Shown piece by piece: positions 4,910 to 12,428 of a stretch of 33,562 nt of DNA. The translations under genes and the position numbers were made by a program. Source of the DNA: Bacteroidota bacterium (GTDB lineage Bacteria > Bacteroidota > Bacteroidia > Bacteroidales > Prolixibacteraceae); contig JAUXUF010000251.1 in assembly GCA_030684645.1 (NCBI GenBank), positions 1 to 33,562 on the forward strand. Direction: 5' to 3'. Within the stretch, counting starts at the first letter, position 1. Every line of letters starts with the position of its first letter. Below the pieces are notes generated by a model. The model searched no databases. It was not told the DNA's origin and was given only the letters and a program-made list of their open reading frames with translations.

Positions 4910-7705
4910 TTACTGTATCAGAATTTTCCGGGTAACTAGCTGGCCGTTTTCCGGTTCAACCGTAAATAAATACAGCCCGGGCCTGAAACTGCTTACATCA
5001 ATGGCCGTCTGAAAGGCGCTGGAACTAACAGGAAAGGTCCGGCTGTAAACCGGTATTCCGGAGGAATTATAGGCTTTCAGCATCAATTTATGAATATTCT
5101 TTTGCGCCTGAATCTGCAAAGTTAACTCATTGGTTGCCGGATTCGGGGAAAAATTAACCTCTCCGGATGACAAAAGTATCGGATTGACCGCAGTTCCAAT
5201 ATCCTGAATGTTCAAATTATCAATGATCCAGCCCCAACCGTTCGAATATGGATCGGAAAAAAGGCGAAACCTGACCATAATCGTATCTCCGGCGCTGAAA
5301 TTACCATTCGCCAACATATCAATTTCACGTTTCACAAACAAATCTTTTGTTGGCACAGATGTACTGTTATTACCTGAAATTCCTTTGTTAAACAAATTAG
5401 CCCATGTTGACTTCGCACCACTATCGTATCCATCAATCACAGGTTTCCAGGTTGTTCCATTATCTGTCGAACCTTCAACAATCACGTAATCGTAGAAGTT
5501 TTCGTCGCCAAATTTAGTTCCCGGATCGCCTGGTTCCACCAATACGATTTCATCGAAACTCATTTTTCCACCGGCCTTCAGGACAATTGGGTACCTGAGC
5601 ATGGCGCTGAAATTAAAGTTCGTATTGTCGGTATCCGGACTTAGGTATGGATGGGCAGAATTTAAGGCTGGATTATCGAACCCGGTAGCAGTGGAAACAT
5701 TAAAATCAGTGCCAATAAAATCGGTATTTACGGTATTGAAATCAGTAACATATTTATCGACGGGATTTTCAATTCCTTCGATTTTAATGCTGAAGTTTCC
5801 GGAAAGCGGCAAATAGCCGGTGTTACTTTGCGACGAAATATCAGTGGCAACAAACCGGTAATGAACCAGATCACCATTTTTGACAGAGCTGGAAGAAAGG
5901 ACCAAATCAGCCGAATAATAATTACCGGAGTCATTTTTCAGGATTAAATCATGATTTGTTCCTTCATTTATAAAATATTCCAGCTTTACTGATTTAACAC
6001 CCAGGTTGTCGGTTGCCCGAACATTCATTTTTGTGGTTAGATTTGTGGTTAAAAGGTATTTGATCGGTTTATGGATCAATACAGGGGCTTCCTTGTCAAG
6101 CTGAATCTTAAAAGGGAAATAGCCGGTTAGCGGCAAACGGCCTATATTACTTTGCGACGATATATCAGTGGCAATAATCCTGTAACTGACCTCATCTCCG
6201 TCTTTTACGGTTCCCTCCGGAAATGTCAGATTTACAGAATATTGATCATTTGAATCGTTATTCAGTGTCAAATCCGTTTTCGGTCCACCGTTTACAAAAT
6301 ATTCCAGTTTAACCGACTTAATTCCAATGTTGTCAGTTGCCACCACGTCAATTTTCGCCGAAAGCTTATCGGTTAACATCAATTTCACAGGTTCGTGTTT
6401 CAATACCGGAGGTGTATTGTCAATTCCAATGTTAAAGCTCAGATATTGGGCTGGTGAGCCGGAAGGGAAAACATACCTTCGGTTTTTCACATCGGTGGCC
6501 GAAAAGAAATAGCGAACTTCTCCATTTGAAGTTTGATTCAACTGGGCGTTAAAAACAGTATTTACATTCGTTGCTGCTAACCGAACAGAATCTCTTCTAA
6601 TAAACGGAGTCCTTGAATAAACCAAAAATAATTTGGTTGTATCCAGGCCATAATCACTAATTAGCTGAGCATCAAAATTGATTGGTGATGAAACATACTC
6701 AATGTCTTTTATGGATTTATGCCTGATGGATATATTTTTCCAGCCAATATCATACAGCATGGCAAGCGCATCGGGCCCGGGATCATGAATGGCTTCACCC
6801 ATATCGGCATAGGGCGTCATCAGCGAATTCACATCACTCACCGGATACGTCGATTCATCAAGATGGTAAATGCTCGAACCAGTGTCCCAACTGGTTGGTG
6901 CGAAAAGCCTTGGTATTTGACCGTCAACCATTCTGGAGTTAAATTCCAACCATCCTGAAGTTAGATTCTGATTGAGCAAAGTAGATGGATTCGTAAAAAG
7001 CTTGGTATTAACTAATTTTTCACCTTTCTTGTTTACCACAAACAAATCGAATGCAGCAGGCAAATAATCAGCTCCTGAAGAGTATCCTCCTCTGCCGGAA
7101 GCGGAATAAAAATTACCGATGAAACCTAATCCATGAGCCAATTCGTGCAAAACAGTTGAAACAAAATCGTATTGATTGAACGGGGTTTTTCCATCGGTGC
7201 CAAAATACCAGTTCGCAAAATCTTTGTTGAACGATGCATCAATTTCGTAATCGGTTGGAGAATTGACCTGCCCGCCCAACATCTTTTCAACTAATGCTAC
7301 AGAGTAATAGCAGTTCCAAACCTCTGTAGAATTAAAATTCTTAAAATAATCGGTTGAGCCAGTGCTTCCCAAAACGCCTTTTCCCAAACTCGTCCACACC
7401 GCCCTTACCCGAATGGGTACCGGAGAGTAAATCAGGCTTTTCCAAATATCAACGGCATACTGAAATGCCTGCTGAGCTTCAGGAGGAAACCCGAAATAAG
7501 TGACTTCGATGGTGGTTGTTTGGGTTGAAGCCGACTTTAAATGCTCATAAAATTCTACTGGCGGTTTAACAAATGAAGGATGAGGTACGTTTGAACCATA
7601 ACAAACCGGTGGCGGTATCTTAATTCCTTTCTTCTTCCATGATTCCTGTCCATAACTCAACCCTGCTGTTATCAGGAATAAAAACAAACCCAGTTTTACC
7701 TTCAT
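4910..7705 (-). CDS. Secreted zincin-type peptidase with T9SS sorting domain
   Basis: A 931-residue exported protein. It has a signal peptide (MKVKLGLFLFLITAGLSYGQ), then a metallopeptidase-like region (about 45-310) with HELAHGLGFIGNF. This is HExxH, but the metzincin third ligand (H or D) is replaced by G, so activity needs proof. Two Ig-like repeats of 108 residues follow (VKLEYFVNGGP… and VKLEYFINEGT…, both with YR(I/F)(I/V)ATDISSQSN). The repeats are still similar in DNA, for example TTACTTTGCGACGA at 5823 and 6147. Next comes a jelly-roll-like region ending GWGWIIDNLNIQ, and then a type A sorting domain (FSPNPATNELTLQIQ … FRPGLYLFTVE … RKILIQ) that directs export by T9SS. The start at 7705 is chosen for the signal peptide; the frame runs nine codons further upstream. 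It is transcribed toward the aromatic operon, with only 48 bp between its stop codon and the leader ATG. Confidence 0.85.
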   Translation of the reverse strand: MKVKLGLFLFLITAGLSYGQESWKKKGIKIPPPVCYGSNVPHPSFVKPPVEFYEHLKSASTQTTTIEVTYFGFPPEAQQAFQYAVDIWKSLIYSPVPIRVRAVWTSLGKGVLGSTGSTDYFKNFNSTEVWNCYYSVALVEKMLGGQVNSPTDYEIDASFNKDFANWYFGTDGKTPFNQYDFVSTVLHELAHGLGFIGNFYSASGRGGYSSGADYLPAAFDLFVVNKKGEKLVNTKLFTNPSTLLNQNLTSGWLEFNSRMVDGQIPRLFAPTSWDTGSSIYHLDESTYPVSDVNSLMTPYADMGEAIHDPGPDALAMLYDIGWKNISIRHKSIKDIEYVSSPINFDAQLISDYGLDTTKLFLVYSRTPFIRRDSVRLAATNVNTVFNAQLNQTSNGEVRYFFSATDVKNRRYVFPSGSPAQYLSFNIGIDNTPPVLKHEPVKLMLTDKLSAKIDVVATDNIGIKSVKLEYFVNGGPKTDLTLNNDSNDQYSVNLTFPEGTVKDGDEVSYRIIATDISSQSNIGRLPLTGYFPFKIQLDKEAPVLIHKPIKYLLTTNLTTKMNVRATDNLGVKSVKLEYFINEGTNHDLILKNDSGNYYSADLVLSSSSVKNGDLVHYRFVATDISSQSNTGYLPLSGNFSIKIEGIENPVDKYVTDFNTVNTDFIGTDFNVSTATGFDNPALNSAHPYLSPDTDNTNFNFSAMLRYPIVLKAGGKMSFDEIVLVEPGDPGTKFGDENFYDYVIVEGSTDNGTTWKPVIDGYDSGAKSTWANLFNKGISGNNSTSVPTKDLFVKREIDMLANGNFSAGDTIMVRFRLFSDPYSNGWGWIIDNLNIQDIGTAVNPILLSSGEVNFSPNPATNELTLQIQAQKNIHKLMLKAYNSSGIPVYSRTFPVSSSAFQTAIDVSSFRPGLYLFTVEPENGQLVTRKILIQ

Positions 7706-7821
7706 TTTACTTTCAGTTATAGTTCTGCCCAATGTACTTCAACACAAAAAATCACACTGCAAAAAAAGATCCAAAAGATTAAGCGTCTGTCTTAAGCTCT
7801 ATTTTATCGGTCTTCTGAATC

Positions 7822-7829
7822 CAAAAGTA
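7822..7829 (-). promoter_or_regulatory. Promoter -7 box (TACTTTTG) of the zincin gene
   Basis: A perfect TAnnTTTG on the minus strand, 117 bp upstream of the peptidase start. It lies back-to-back with the GH32 promoter in the 188-bp divergent gap. Confidence 0.45.
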
Positions 7830-7854
7830 GCAGAAATAATCGCAATTTTTAATC

Positions 7855-7862
7855 TATATTTG
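7855..7862 (+). promoter_or_regulatory. Promoter -7 box (TATATTTG) of the GH32–tdh pair
   Basis: A perfect TAnnTTTG located 31 bp before the GH32 ATG. No distinct -33 element can be assigned. Confidence 0.55.
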
Positions 7863-7893
7863 CCTGAAGTACGATGTCATTAACAAATTTACC

Positions 7894-9345
7894 ATGAAAT
7901 TTCCTTTCTATTTTCTCATTTTATTTTTTACCTCAATAATGGTTTCTGCGGCCAAACCCGAAAAACCTTTCGACGAATTGTACCGGTCACAGTTTCATTT
8001 TACTCCTGAAAAAAACTGGCAAAACGATCCAAATGGTTTGGTTTTCTACAAAGGCGAATATCATCTGTTCTATCAGTACAATCCTTTGGGGAAAAAATGG
8101 GGATACATGCACTGGGGCCACGCCATCAGCGCCGATCTGGTGCACTGGAAACACTTGCCAATAGCGCTTTTTCCGGATAACGATTCGAAAGACTCGGTTG
8201 AATGCACTGCTTTTTCAGGAAGCGGACTGGTTGACGAAAATAATGTAACAGGCTTACAATCAGGCGACGAAAAAACCCTCTTGTTATTCTATACCAGTCA
8301 GAAATGCGGACAGCGACTGGCGTACAGCAACGATAAAGGAAGAACCTGGCAGAAATACGCTAAAAATCCGATCATCGCATACAACGAAACCGATGACGCC
8401 CGCGATCCTAAAGTTTTCTGGCACGAAGGAAGCAATCAATACGTGATGGTGATTTACCGAAGACCAAACAACAACGATAAACAAAAAGGAGTATCATTTT
8501 ATACCTCCAAAAACCTGATCGATTGGGAATTCAAAAATCACATTCCCGGTTTTTTTGAGTGTCCCGATCTGGTTGAGCTGCCGGTAAATCGTCGTTCTGA
8601 TGATAAAAAATGGGTTTTATTCGATGGAGATGGAAGCTATGTCATCGGTTCGTTTGATGGCGAAAAGTTCGTTACTGAAACGCCTAAAATCAAAAGCGAC
8701 TTCGGGGCCAACTACTATGCCACTCAAACCTGGAGCAATATTCCCGAAAACGATGGCCGTACCATTCAGATTGCCTGGATGAAAGGTGGTGAATTTCCCG
8801 GAATGCCATTCATGGGGCAAATGACTTTTCCGTGTGAATTGTCGCTTACAAAATTCGTGGAGGGAATCAAGCTGGTTCGAAAACCAGTGAAGGAAATTGC
8901 TCTTCTGCACTGGAAAGGCGAAGTTTGGGAAAATAAAAATCTGATTCCCGGAATCAATAAAAATCTGGCCCATGGCATTAAAGGTGATTGTTTACACATC
9001 AAGGGAAGTTTCAAACTTAAAACTGTTGACAGTTTTGGTTTTGTTGTTCGTTTAGATAAAAAACAAAACGGAACCGAAATGGTATATAACACCAAAACAA
9101 GCACGCTGACCTGCCTCGGTAAATCAGCTGTTGTTGAACCAATTGACGGAGTCCTGAAACTTGAGATTCTGCTTGACCGCAGTTCATTGGAAATTTTTGC
9201 CAACGACGGAAAAGTAGTTATGAGTTCATGTTTTGTTCCTGACGATAATGCATTTGGTTTATACCTGTTCAACACCGGGGGTGAATTATTTGTCGAAAAA
9301 CTGGAAATATATCCGATGAAATCGATCTGGTGGGAAGAAAAATAA
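7894..9345 (+). CDS. Glycoside hydrolase family 32 exo-fructosidase (levanase/invertase type)
   Basis: A 483-residue secreted enzyme with a signal peptide (MKFPFYFLILFFTSIMVSAA). It shows the three GH32 catalytic blocks: NDPNG with nucleophile D45, RDP near residue 168 (transition-state stabiliser) and EC near 222 (acid/base). W-x-N-DPNG followed by YHLFYQYNP, and the SGSGLV block, are typical of fructan- or sucrose-cleaving enzymes. The C-terminal β-sandwich (SSLEIFANDGKVVMSS) is intact. The expected role is release of terminal fructose from levan, inulin or sucrose in the periplasm or outside the cell. No SusC/SusD pair, fructokinase or sensor is nearby, so this is not a full polysaccharide utilisation locus. 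It is followed 7 bp later by tdh on the same strand. Confidence 0.92.
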   Translation: MKFPFYFLILFFTSIMVSAAKPEKPFDELYRSQFHFTPEKNWQNDPNGLVFYKGEYHLFYQYNPLGKKWGYMHWGHAISADLVHWKHLPIALFPDNDSKDSVECTAFSGSGLVDENNVTGLQSGDEKTLLLFYTSQKCGQRLAYSNDKGRTWQKYAKNPIIAYNETDDARDPKVFWHEGSNQYVMVIYRRPNNNDKQKGVSFYTSKNLIDWEFKNHIPGFFECPDLVELPVNRRSDDKKWVLFDGDGSYVIGSFDGEKFVTETPKIKSDFGANYYATQTWSNIPENDGRTIQIAWMKGGEFPGMPFMGQMTFPCELSLTKFVEGIKLVRKPVKEIALLHWKGEVWENKNLIPGINKNLAHGIKGDCLHIKGSFKLKTVDSFGFVVRLDKKQNGTEMVYNTKTSTLTCLGKSAVVEPIDGVLKLEILLDRSSLEIFANDGKVVMSSCFVPDDNAFGLYLFNTGGELFVEKLEIYPMKSIWWEEK

Positions 9346-9352
9346 GAATGCT

Positions 9353-10381
9353 ATGAAAGCAATTGTAAAAATAAAACCTGAAAAGGGAATTTGGATGGCC
9401 GATGTCCCGATGCCGGTTATTGGACCCAATGATGTTTTGCTTAAAATCAAGAAATCTGCTATTTGCGGCACCGATCTTCATATATACAAGTGGGACGAAT
9501 GGGCACAAAATACCATCAAAACACCATTGGTAATTGGTCACGAGTACATGGGAATTGTAGTCGAAAAAGGATCAGAAGTTTCCCGGGTCCACCTGGGCGA
9601 ACGGGTCACTGTCGAAGGTCATATTTCATGTGGTTTCTGTCGAAATTGCAGGCGCGGACGACAACACATTTGCGATCATACCTTAGGAATCGGAGTAAAC
9701 CGGGATGGTGGTTTTGCTGAATACGTTTCAGTTCCTGCTTCAAATGTTCTGAAAGTAGATGATCGTATTTCAGATGAATTAATGTCAGTCATGGATCCGC
9801 TGGGCAATGCCACCCATACTGCCCTGTCGTTTCCGTTACTTGGCGAAGATGTTCTGATTACCGGAATCGGTGGTCCGATTGGTGCGATGGCTGCGGCAGT
9901 TTGTAAGTTTGCAGGGGCCCGGTATATTGTTGGTACCGATTTGAGCGAATATCGCCGCAATCTGGCCATGAAAATGGGTGCAACAACGGTTATTGATCCA
10001 CAAAAAGAAAGTGTCAGGGACGCCATGAAATCGCTTGGAATGGTTAGTGGTTTCGATATTGGTCTCGAATGTAGCGGGTCGTCAGCCGCTTTTAACGATA
10101 TGGTCGAAAATATGTACAATGGAGGCAAGGTATCATTGCTGGGATTGCTGCCCTCTTCGACGCAAATCAATTGGAGCAAACTTATTTTTAAAGGATTGAC
10201 ACTCAAAGGCATCTATGGTCGCGAAATGTATGAAACCTGGTATCAAATGGAAATGATGCTTTCGCACGGGTTAAACATCAGTCCGGTAATTACACACCGG
10301 TTCCCAGCTGATAATTATCAGGAAGCCTTCCGAATCATGGAAGAGGGAAATTGCGGAAAGATTATTCTGGACTGGGAATAA
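9353..10381 (+). CDS. tdh: L-threonine 3-dehydrogenase
   Basis: A 342-residue zinc-dependent medium-chain dehydrogenase that oxidises L-threonine to 2-amino-3-ketobutyrate with NAD. The length matches the family. Catalytic zinc ligands are visible in CGTDLHIYKWDEW and GHEYMG, and the structural zinc loop in HISCGFCRNCRRGRQHIC. The GIGVNRDGGFAEY and MDPLGNATHTALSF blocks are close to bacterial Tdh rather than to generic alcohol dehydrogenases. The NAD-binding fold has GIGGPIGAMA followed by GTDLSEYR. The partner ligase gene (kbl) is not in the window. It is probably co-transcribed with the GH32 gene, although the two functions do not obviously belong together. Confidence 0.9.
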   Translation: MKAIVKIKPEKGIWMADVPMPVIGPNDVLLKIKKSAICGTDLHIYKWDEWAQNTIKTPLVIGHEYMGIVVEKGSEVSRVHLGERVTVEGHISCGFCRNCRRGRQHICDHTLGIGVNRDGGFAEYVSVPASNVLKVDDRISDELMSVMDPLGNATHTALSFPLLGEDVLITGIGGPIGAMAAAVCKFAGARYIVGTDLSEYRRNLAMKMGATTVIDPQKESVRDAMKSLGMVSGFDIGLECSGSSAAFNDMVENMYNGGKVSLLGLLPSSTQINWSKLIFKGLTLKGIYGREMYETWYQMEMMLSHGLNISPVITHRFPADNYQEAFRIMEEGNCGKIILDWE

Positions 10382-10576
10382 AGTATTCATAACATAATTG
10401 TTTTGGGAGGTTGACCAAAAAATCTTCTTCTCTAGAATACGGCCTGATTATCAAATAGTTATAATAAATTTCAATGTAACTGTAATCTTTTTCTGCAGTA
10501 AAGAAACCTTTAGAGGATTGGGCTTCAGCAGAAAAATAAAAACAAGAAAGCTGAAAATAAACAGGTAACGACGCAT
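10362..10576 (-). pseudogene. Frameshifted small secreted protein behind exonuclease III
   Basis: An ATG at 10576 follows the exonuclease stop by one base and begins a signal peptide (MRRYLFIFSFLVFIF). That frame then degenerates and stops at 10451. The -1 frame continues the expected protein: SAEAQSS, then KGFFTAEKDYSYIEIYYN and IRPYSREEDFLVNLPKQ, to a stop at 10362, overlapping the end of tdh by 20 bp. Adding one T to the homopolymer at 10532-10536 or 10538-10542 (A-runs on the plus strand) restores a 71-codon ORF with a normal signal-peptide cleavage region ending in AEAQ. It could be a sequencing error, a true pseudogene, a truncated longer gene or a slippage-controlled gene. I do not recognise the family. 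Confidence 0.45.
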
Positions 10577-10577
10577 G

Positions 10578-11345
10578 CTAAAAATCCATATAAACCAAAA
10601 CTGGGCAATGATCAGATTGAACTACATTTTGCAATATACTGGCATCTTTTATCTTATCTTTTAATTCATCAGTTACCATGTGATAGTCAATCCGCCATCC
10701 TTTGTTATTCTGCCGTGAACCGGCACGATAGCTCCACCATGAATACTGGTGCGGTTCCTGGTTAATTTCACGAAAACTATCCACATAACCATCCCCGGCA
10801 AATTTGGCAAACCATTCCCTTTCTTCAGGTAAAAAACCGGATGTACTTTGTTGTTTTTCAGGATTATGAATATCAATCCAAAGCCTGCAAATGTTATAAT
10901 CTCCGGAAATAATGAGTTTCGAGCGGGTTTTGCGCAGCTCATTCAGGTAGTTGTGAAAATCGGCCAGAAAGTCCATTTTAAAGGCTTGTCTCACACCGCC
11001 AGTAGTTCCCGAAGGGAAATAAGCGCTAATCACCGAAACATCTCCAAAATCAGCTCTAATCACTCTGCCTTCCATGTCGTATTTGTCAACGCCCATGCCA
11101 TAAACAACCTTATCTGGTTGTTGCTTACAGAAAATGGCCACACCACTGTACCCTTTTTTGATGGCAGAAAACGCATAACAATGGTATCCTAAAGCCTCAA
11201 ATTCAGACTCGTGCATCTGGCCTGGCTGCGCTTTCGTTTCCTGAAAACAAATGACATCGGGATTTATCTCTTTGAGATGATTAAGTAAATCTTTACTTAT
11301 AGCAGACCTGATTCCATTTACATTGTAGCTTAAAATGCTTTTCAC
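10578..11345 (-). CDS. xth: Exodeoxyribonuclease III / AP endonuclease
   Basis: A 255-residue member of the exonuclease III family. It cuts DNA at abasic sites and degrades 3' ends in base-excision repair. The conserved blocks are in order: SYNVNGIRS (Asn), CFQETKAQ (metal-binding Glu36), SAYFPSG, ISGDYNICR (Asp-Asn), WRIDYHMV and the C-terminal QSDHCPV with the catalytic Asp-His pair. Full length for the family, with no signal peptide, so it acts in the cytoplasm. It is divergent from rsgA and convergent with tdh. A broken secreted ORF starts one base after its stop codon. Confidence 0.93.
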   Translation of the reverse strand: MKSILSYNVNGIRSAISKDLLNHLKEINPDVICFQETKAQPGQMHESEFEALGYHCYAFSAIKKGYSGVAIFCKQQPDKVVYGMGVDKYDMEGRVIRADFGDVSVISAYFPSGTTGGVRQAFKMDFLADFHNYLNELRKTRSKLIISGDYNICRLWIDIHNPEKQQSTSGFLPEEREWFAKFAGDGYVDSFREINQEPHQYSWWSYRAGSRQNNKGWRIDYHMVTDELKDKIKDASILQNVVQSDHCPVLVYMDF

Positions 11346-11354
11346 AATTTTTGT

Positions 11355-11362
11355 TACTTTTG
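11355..11362 (+). promoter_or_regulatory. Promoter -7 box (TACTTTTG) of rsgA
   Basis: A perfect TAnnTTTG in the 74-bp gap between divergent exonuclease III and rsgA, giving a leader of about 50 bases. Confidence 0.5.
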
Positions 11363-11419
11363 GTTCATATTAATTGAATGGCTAAAGTATAACGAATAAA
11401 TTTAACGGAAAAATATCCA

Positions 11420-12364
11420 TTGAAAAAAGGTATTGTGATTAAATCAACAGGCAGCTGGTACACTGTTAAAACAGAAGAAGGTAATCTGATTGAAAGCAGG
11501 ATAAAAGGAAATTTAAGACTAAAAGGTATCAGAAGTACCAACCCGATTGCAGTTGGTGATCAGGTAGAACTAACAGAATCAAACGAAGATAATAATGCTG
11601 TAAGTCAAGTTGTTGGCTTTATTTATAAAATTTTGCCCCGAACCAATTACATTATCCGGAAATCTCCGAATCTCTCAAAAGAATCACATATCATTGCCGC
11701 CAATATCGACCAGGCTTTTCTGGTTGTAACCATACAATATCCATTAACTACAACAACCTTTATTGATCGCTTTTTGGTCTCTGCCGAAGCCTACCGGATT
11801 CCCTGTCATCTGATTTTCAATAAAATAGATCTTTACAATGAAGAACAAACAGAGGAAATGAATTCTCTGATCGGAATTTATGAAAAGGTAGGTTACCAAT
11901 GTTTAAAATTATCGGCAAAAAAAGACATCGGCTTCACTGCATTAAAAAGCATGATGACCAATAAAACCAATGTTTTTGCCGGTCATTCAGGTGTTGGAAA
12001 ATCGACCATCATCAATTCCTTACAACCTGAGATGATGATAAAAACTGGTATTATATCCGAAGCTCATTTTTCAGGAAAACATACCACAACAAATTCTGAA
12101 ATGTATGAACTCGATTTTGGAGGTTACATTATCGATACTCCGGGAATAAAAGGTTTTGGTGTGCTCGAAATGGAAAAAGAAGAAATCTCACATTATTTTC
12201 CTGAAATTTTTAAACTTTTGGATGGATGCCAGTACTACAATTGCACCCATACTCACGAACCACAATGCGCGGTAAAAAAATCGGTGGAAGAAGGTGAAAT
12301 TGCACAGAGCAGATATAATTCTTACCTCGGATTGCTCGAAGGGGAAGAAAAGTACCGGAACTGA
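11420..12364 (+). CDS. rsgA: Ribosome small-subunit biogenesis GTPase RsgA
   Basis: A 314-residue circularly permuted GTPase that acts in late 30S subunit maturation. An N-terminal OB fold (GSWYTVKTEEG…) is followed by the permuted G motifs: NKID near residue 133 (G4) comes before GHSGVGKST near 188 (G1, P-loop) and DTPG (G3). The C-terminal zinc-binding element is C-x5-C-x-H-x5-C (CQYYNCTHTHEPQC) near residue 270. The start codon is TTG. The next candidate is GTG at 11432, but MKKGIVIKSTGSW matches how the family normally begins. A GGAAAAA stretch lies just upstream as a weak ribosome-binding site. Confidence 0.93.
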   Translation: MKKGIVIKSTGSWYTVKTEEGNLIESRIKGNLRLKGIRSTNPIAVGDQVELTESNEDNNAVSQVVGFIYKILPRTNYIIRKSPNLSKESHIIAANIDQAFLVVTIQYPLTTTTFIDRFLVSAEAYRIPCHLIFNKIDLYNEEQTEEMNSLIGIYEKVGYQCLKLSAKKDIGFTALKSMMTNKTNVFAGHSGVGKSTIINSLQPEMMIKTGIISEAHFSGKHTTTNSEMYELDFGGYIIDTPGIKGFGVLEMEKEEISHYFPEIFKLLDGCQYYNCTHTHEPQCAVKKSVEEGEIAQSRYNSYLGLLEGEEKYRN

Positions 12365-12390
12365 CCTATATTCAGTTAAAAACGGACACA

Positions 12391-12425
12391 AAAAAAGCTT
12401 AATTCTGGTCAGGTTAAGCTTTTTT
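12391..12425. terminator. Bidirectional terminator between rsgA and uvrC
   Basis: A perfect 12-bp stem (AAAAAAGCTTAA with TTAAGCTTTTTT, loop of 11 bases). The flanking A and T runs serve as the U-tract in either direction. It ends 4 bp before the uvrC stop codon. Confidence 0.88.
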
Positions 12426-12428
12426 ATT

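Noticed and set aside
9676-10212. 178-codon ORF antisense to tdh, and similar long antisense ORFs across other genes
   Set aside because: All lie opposite strongly conserved genes, show no domains and have no start signals.
7894-10381. GH32 enzyme as part of a polysaccharide utilisation locus
   Set aside because: No SusC/SusD pair, fructokinase, transporter or sensor-regulator lies in the neighbourhood; the only partner is tdh.
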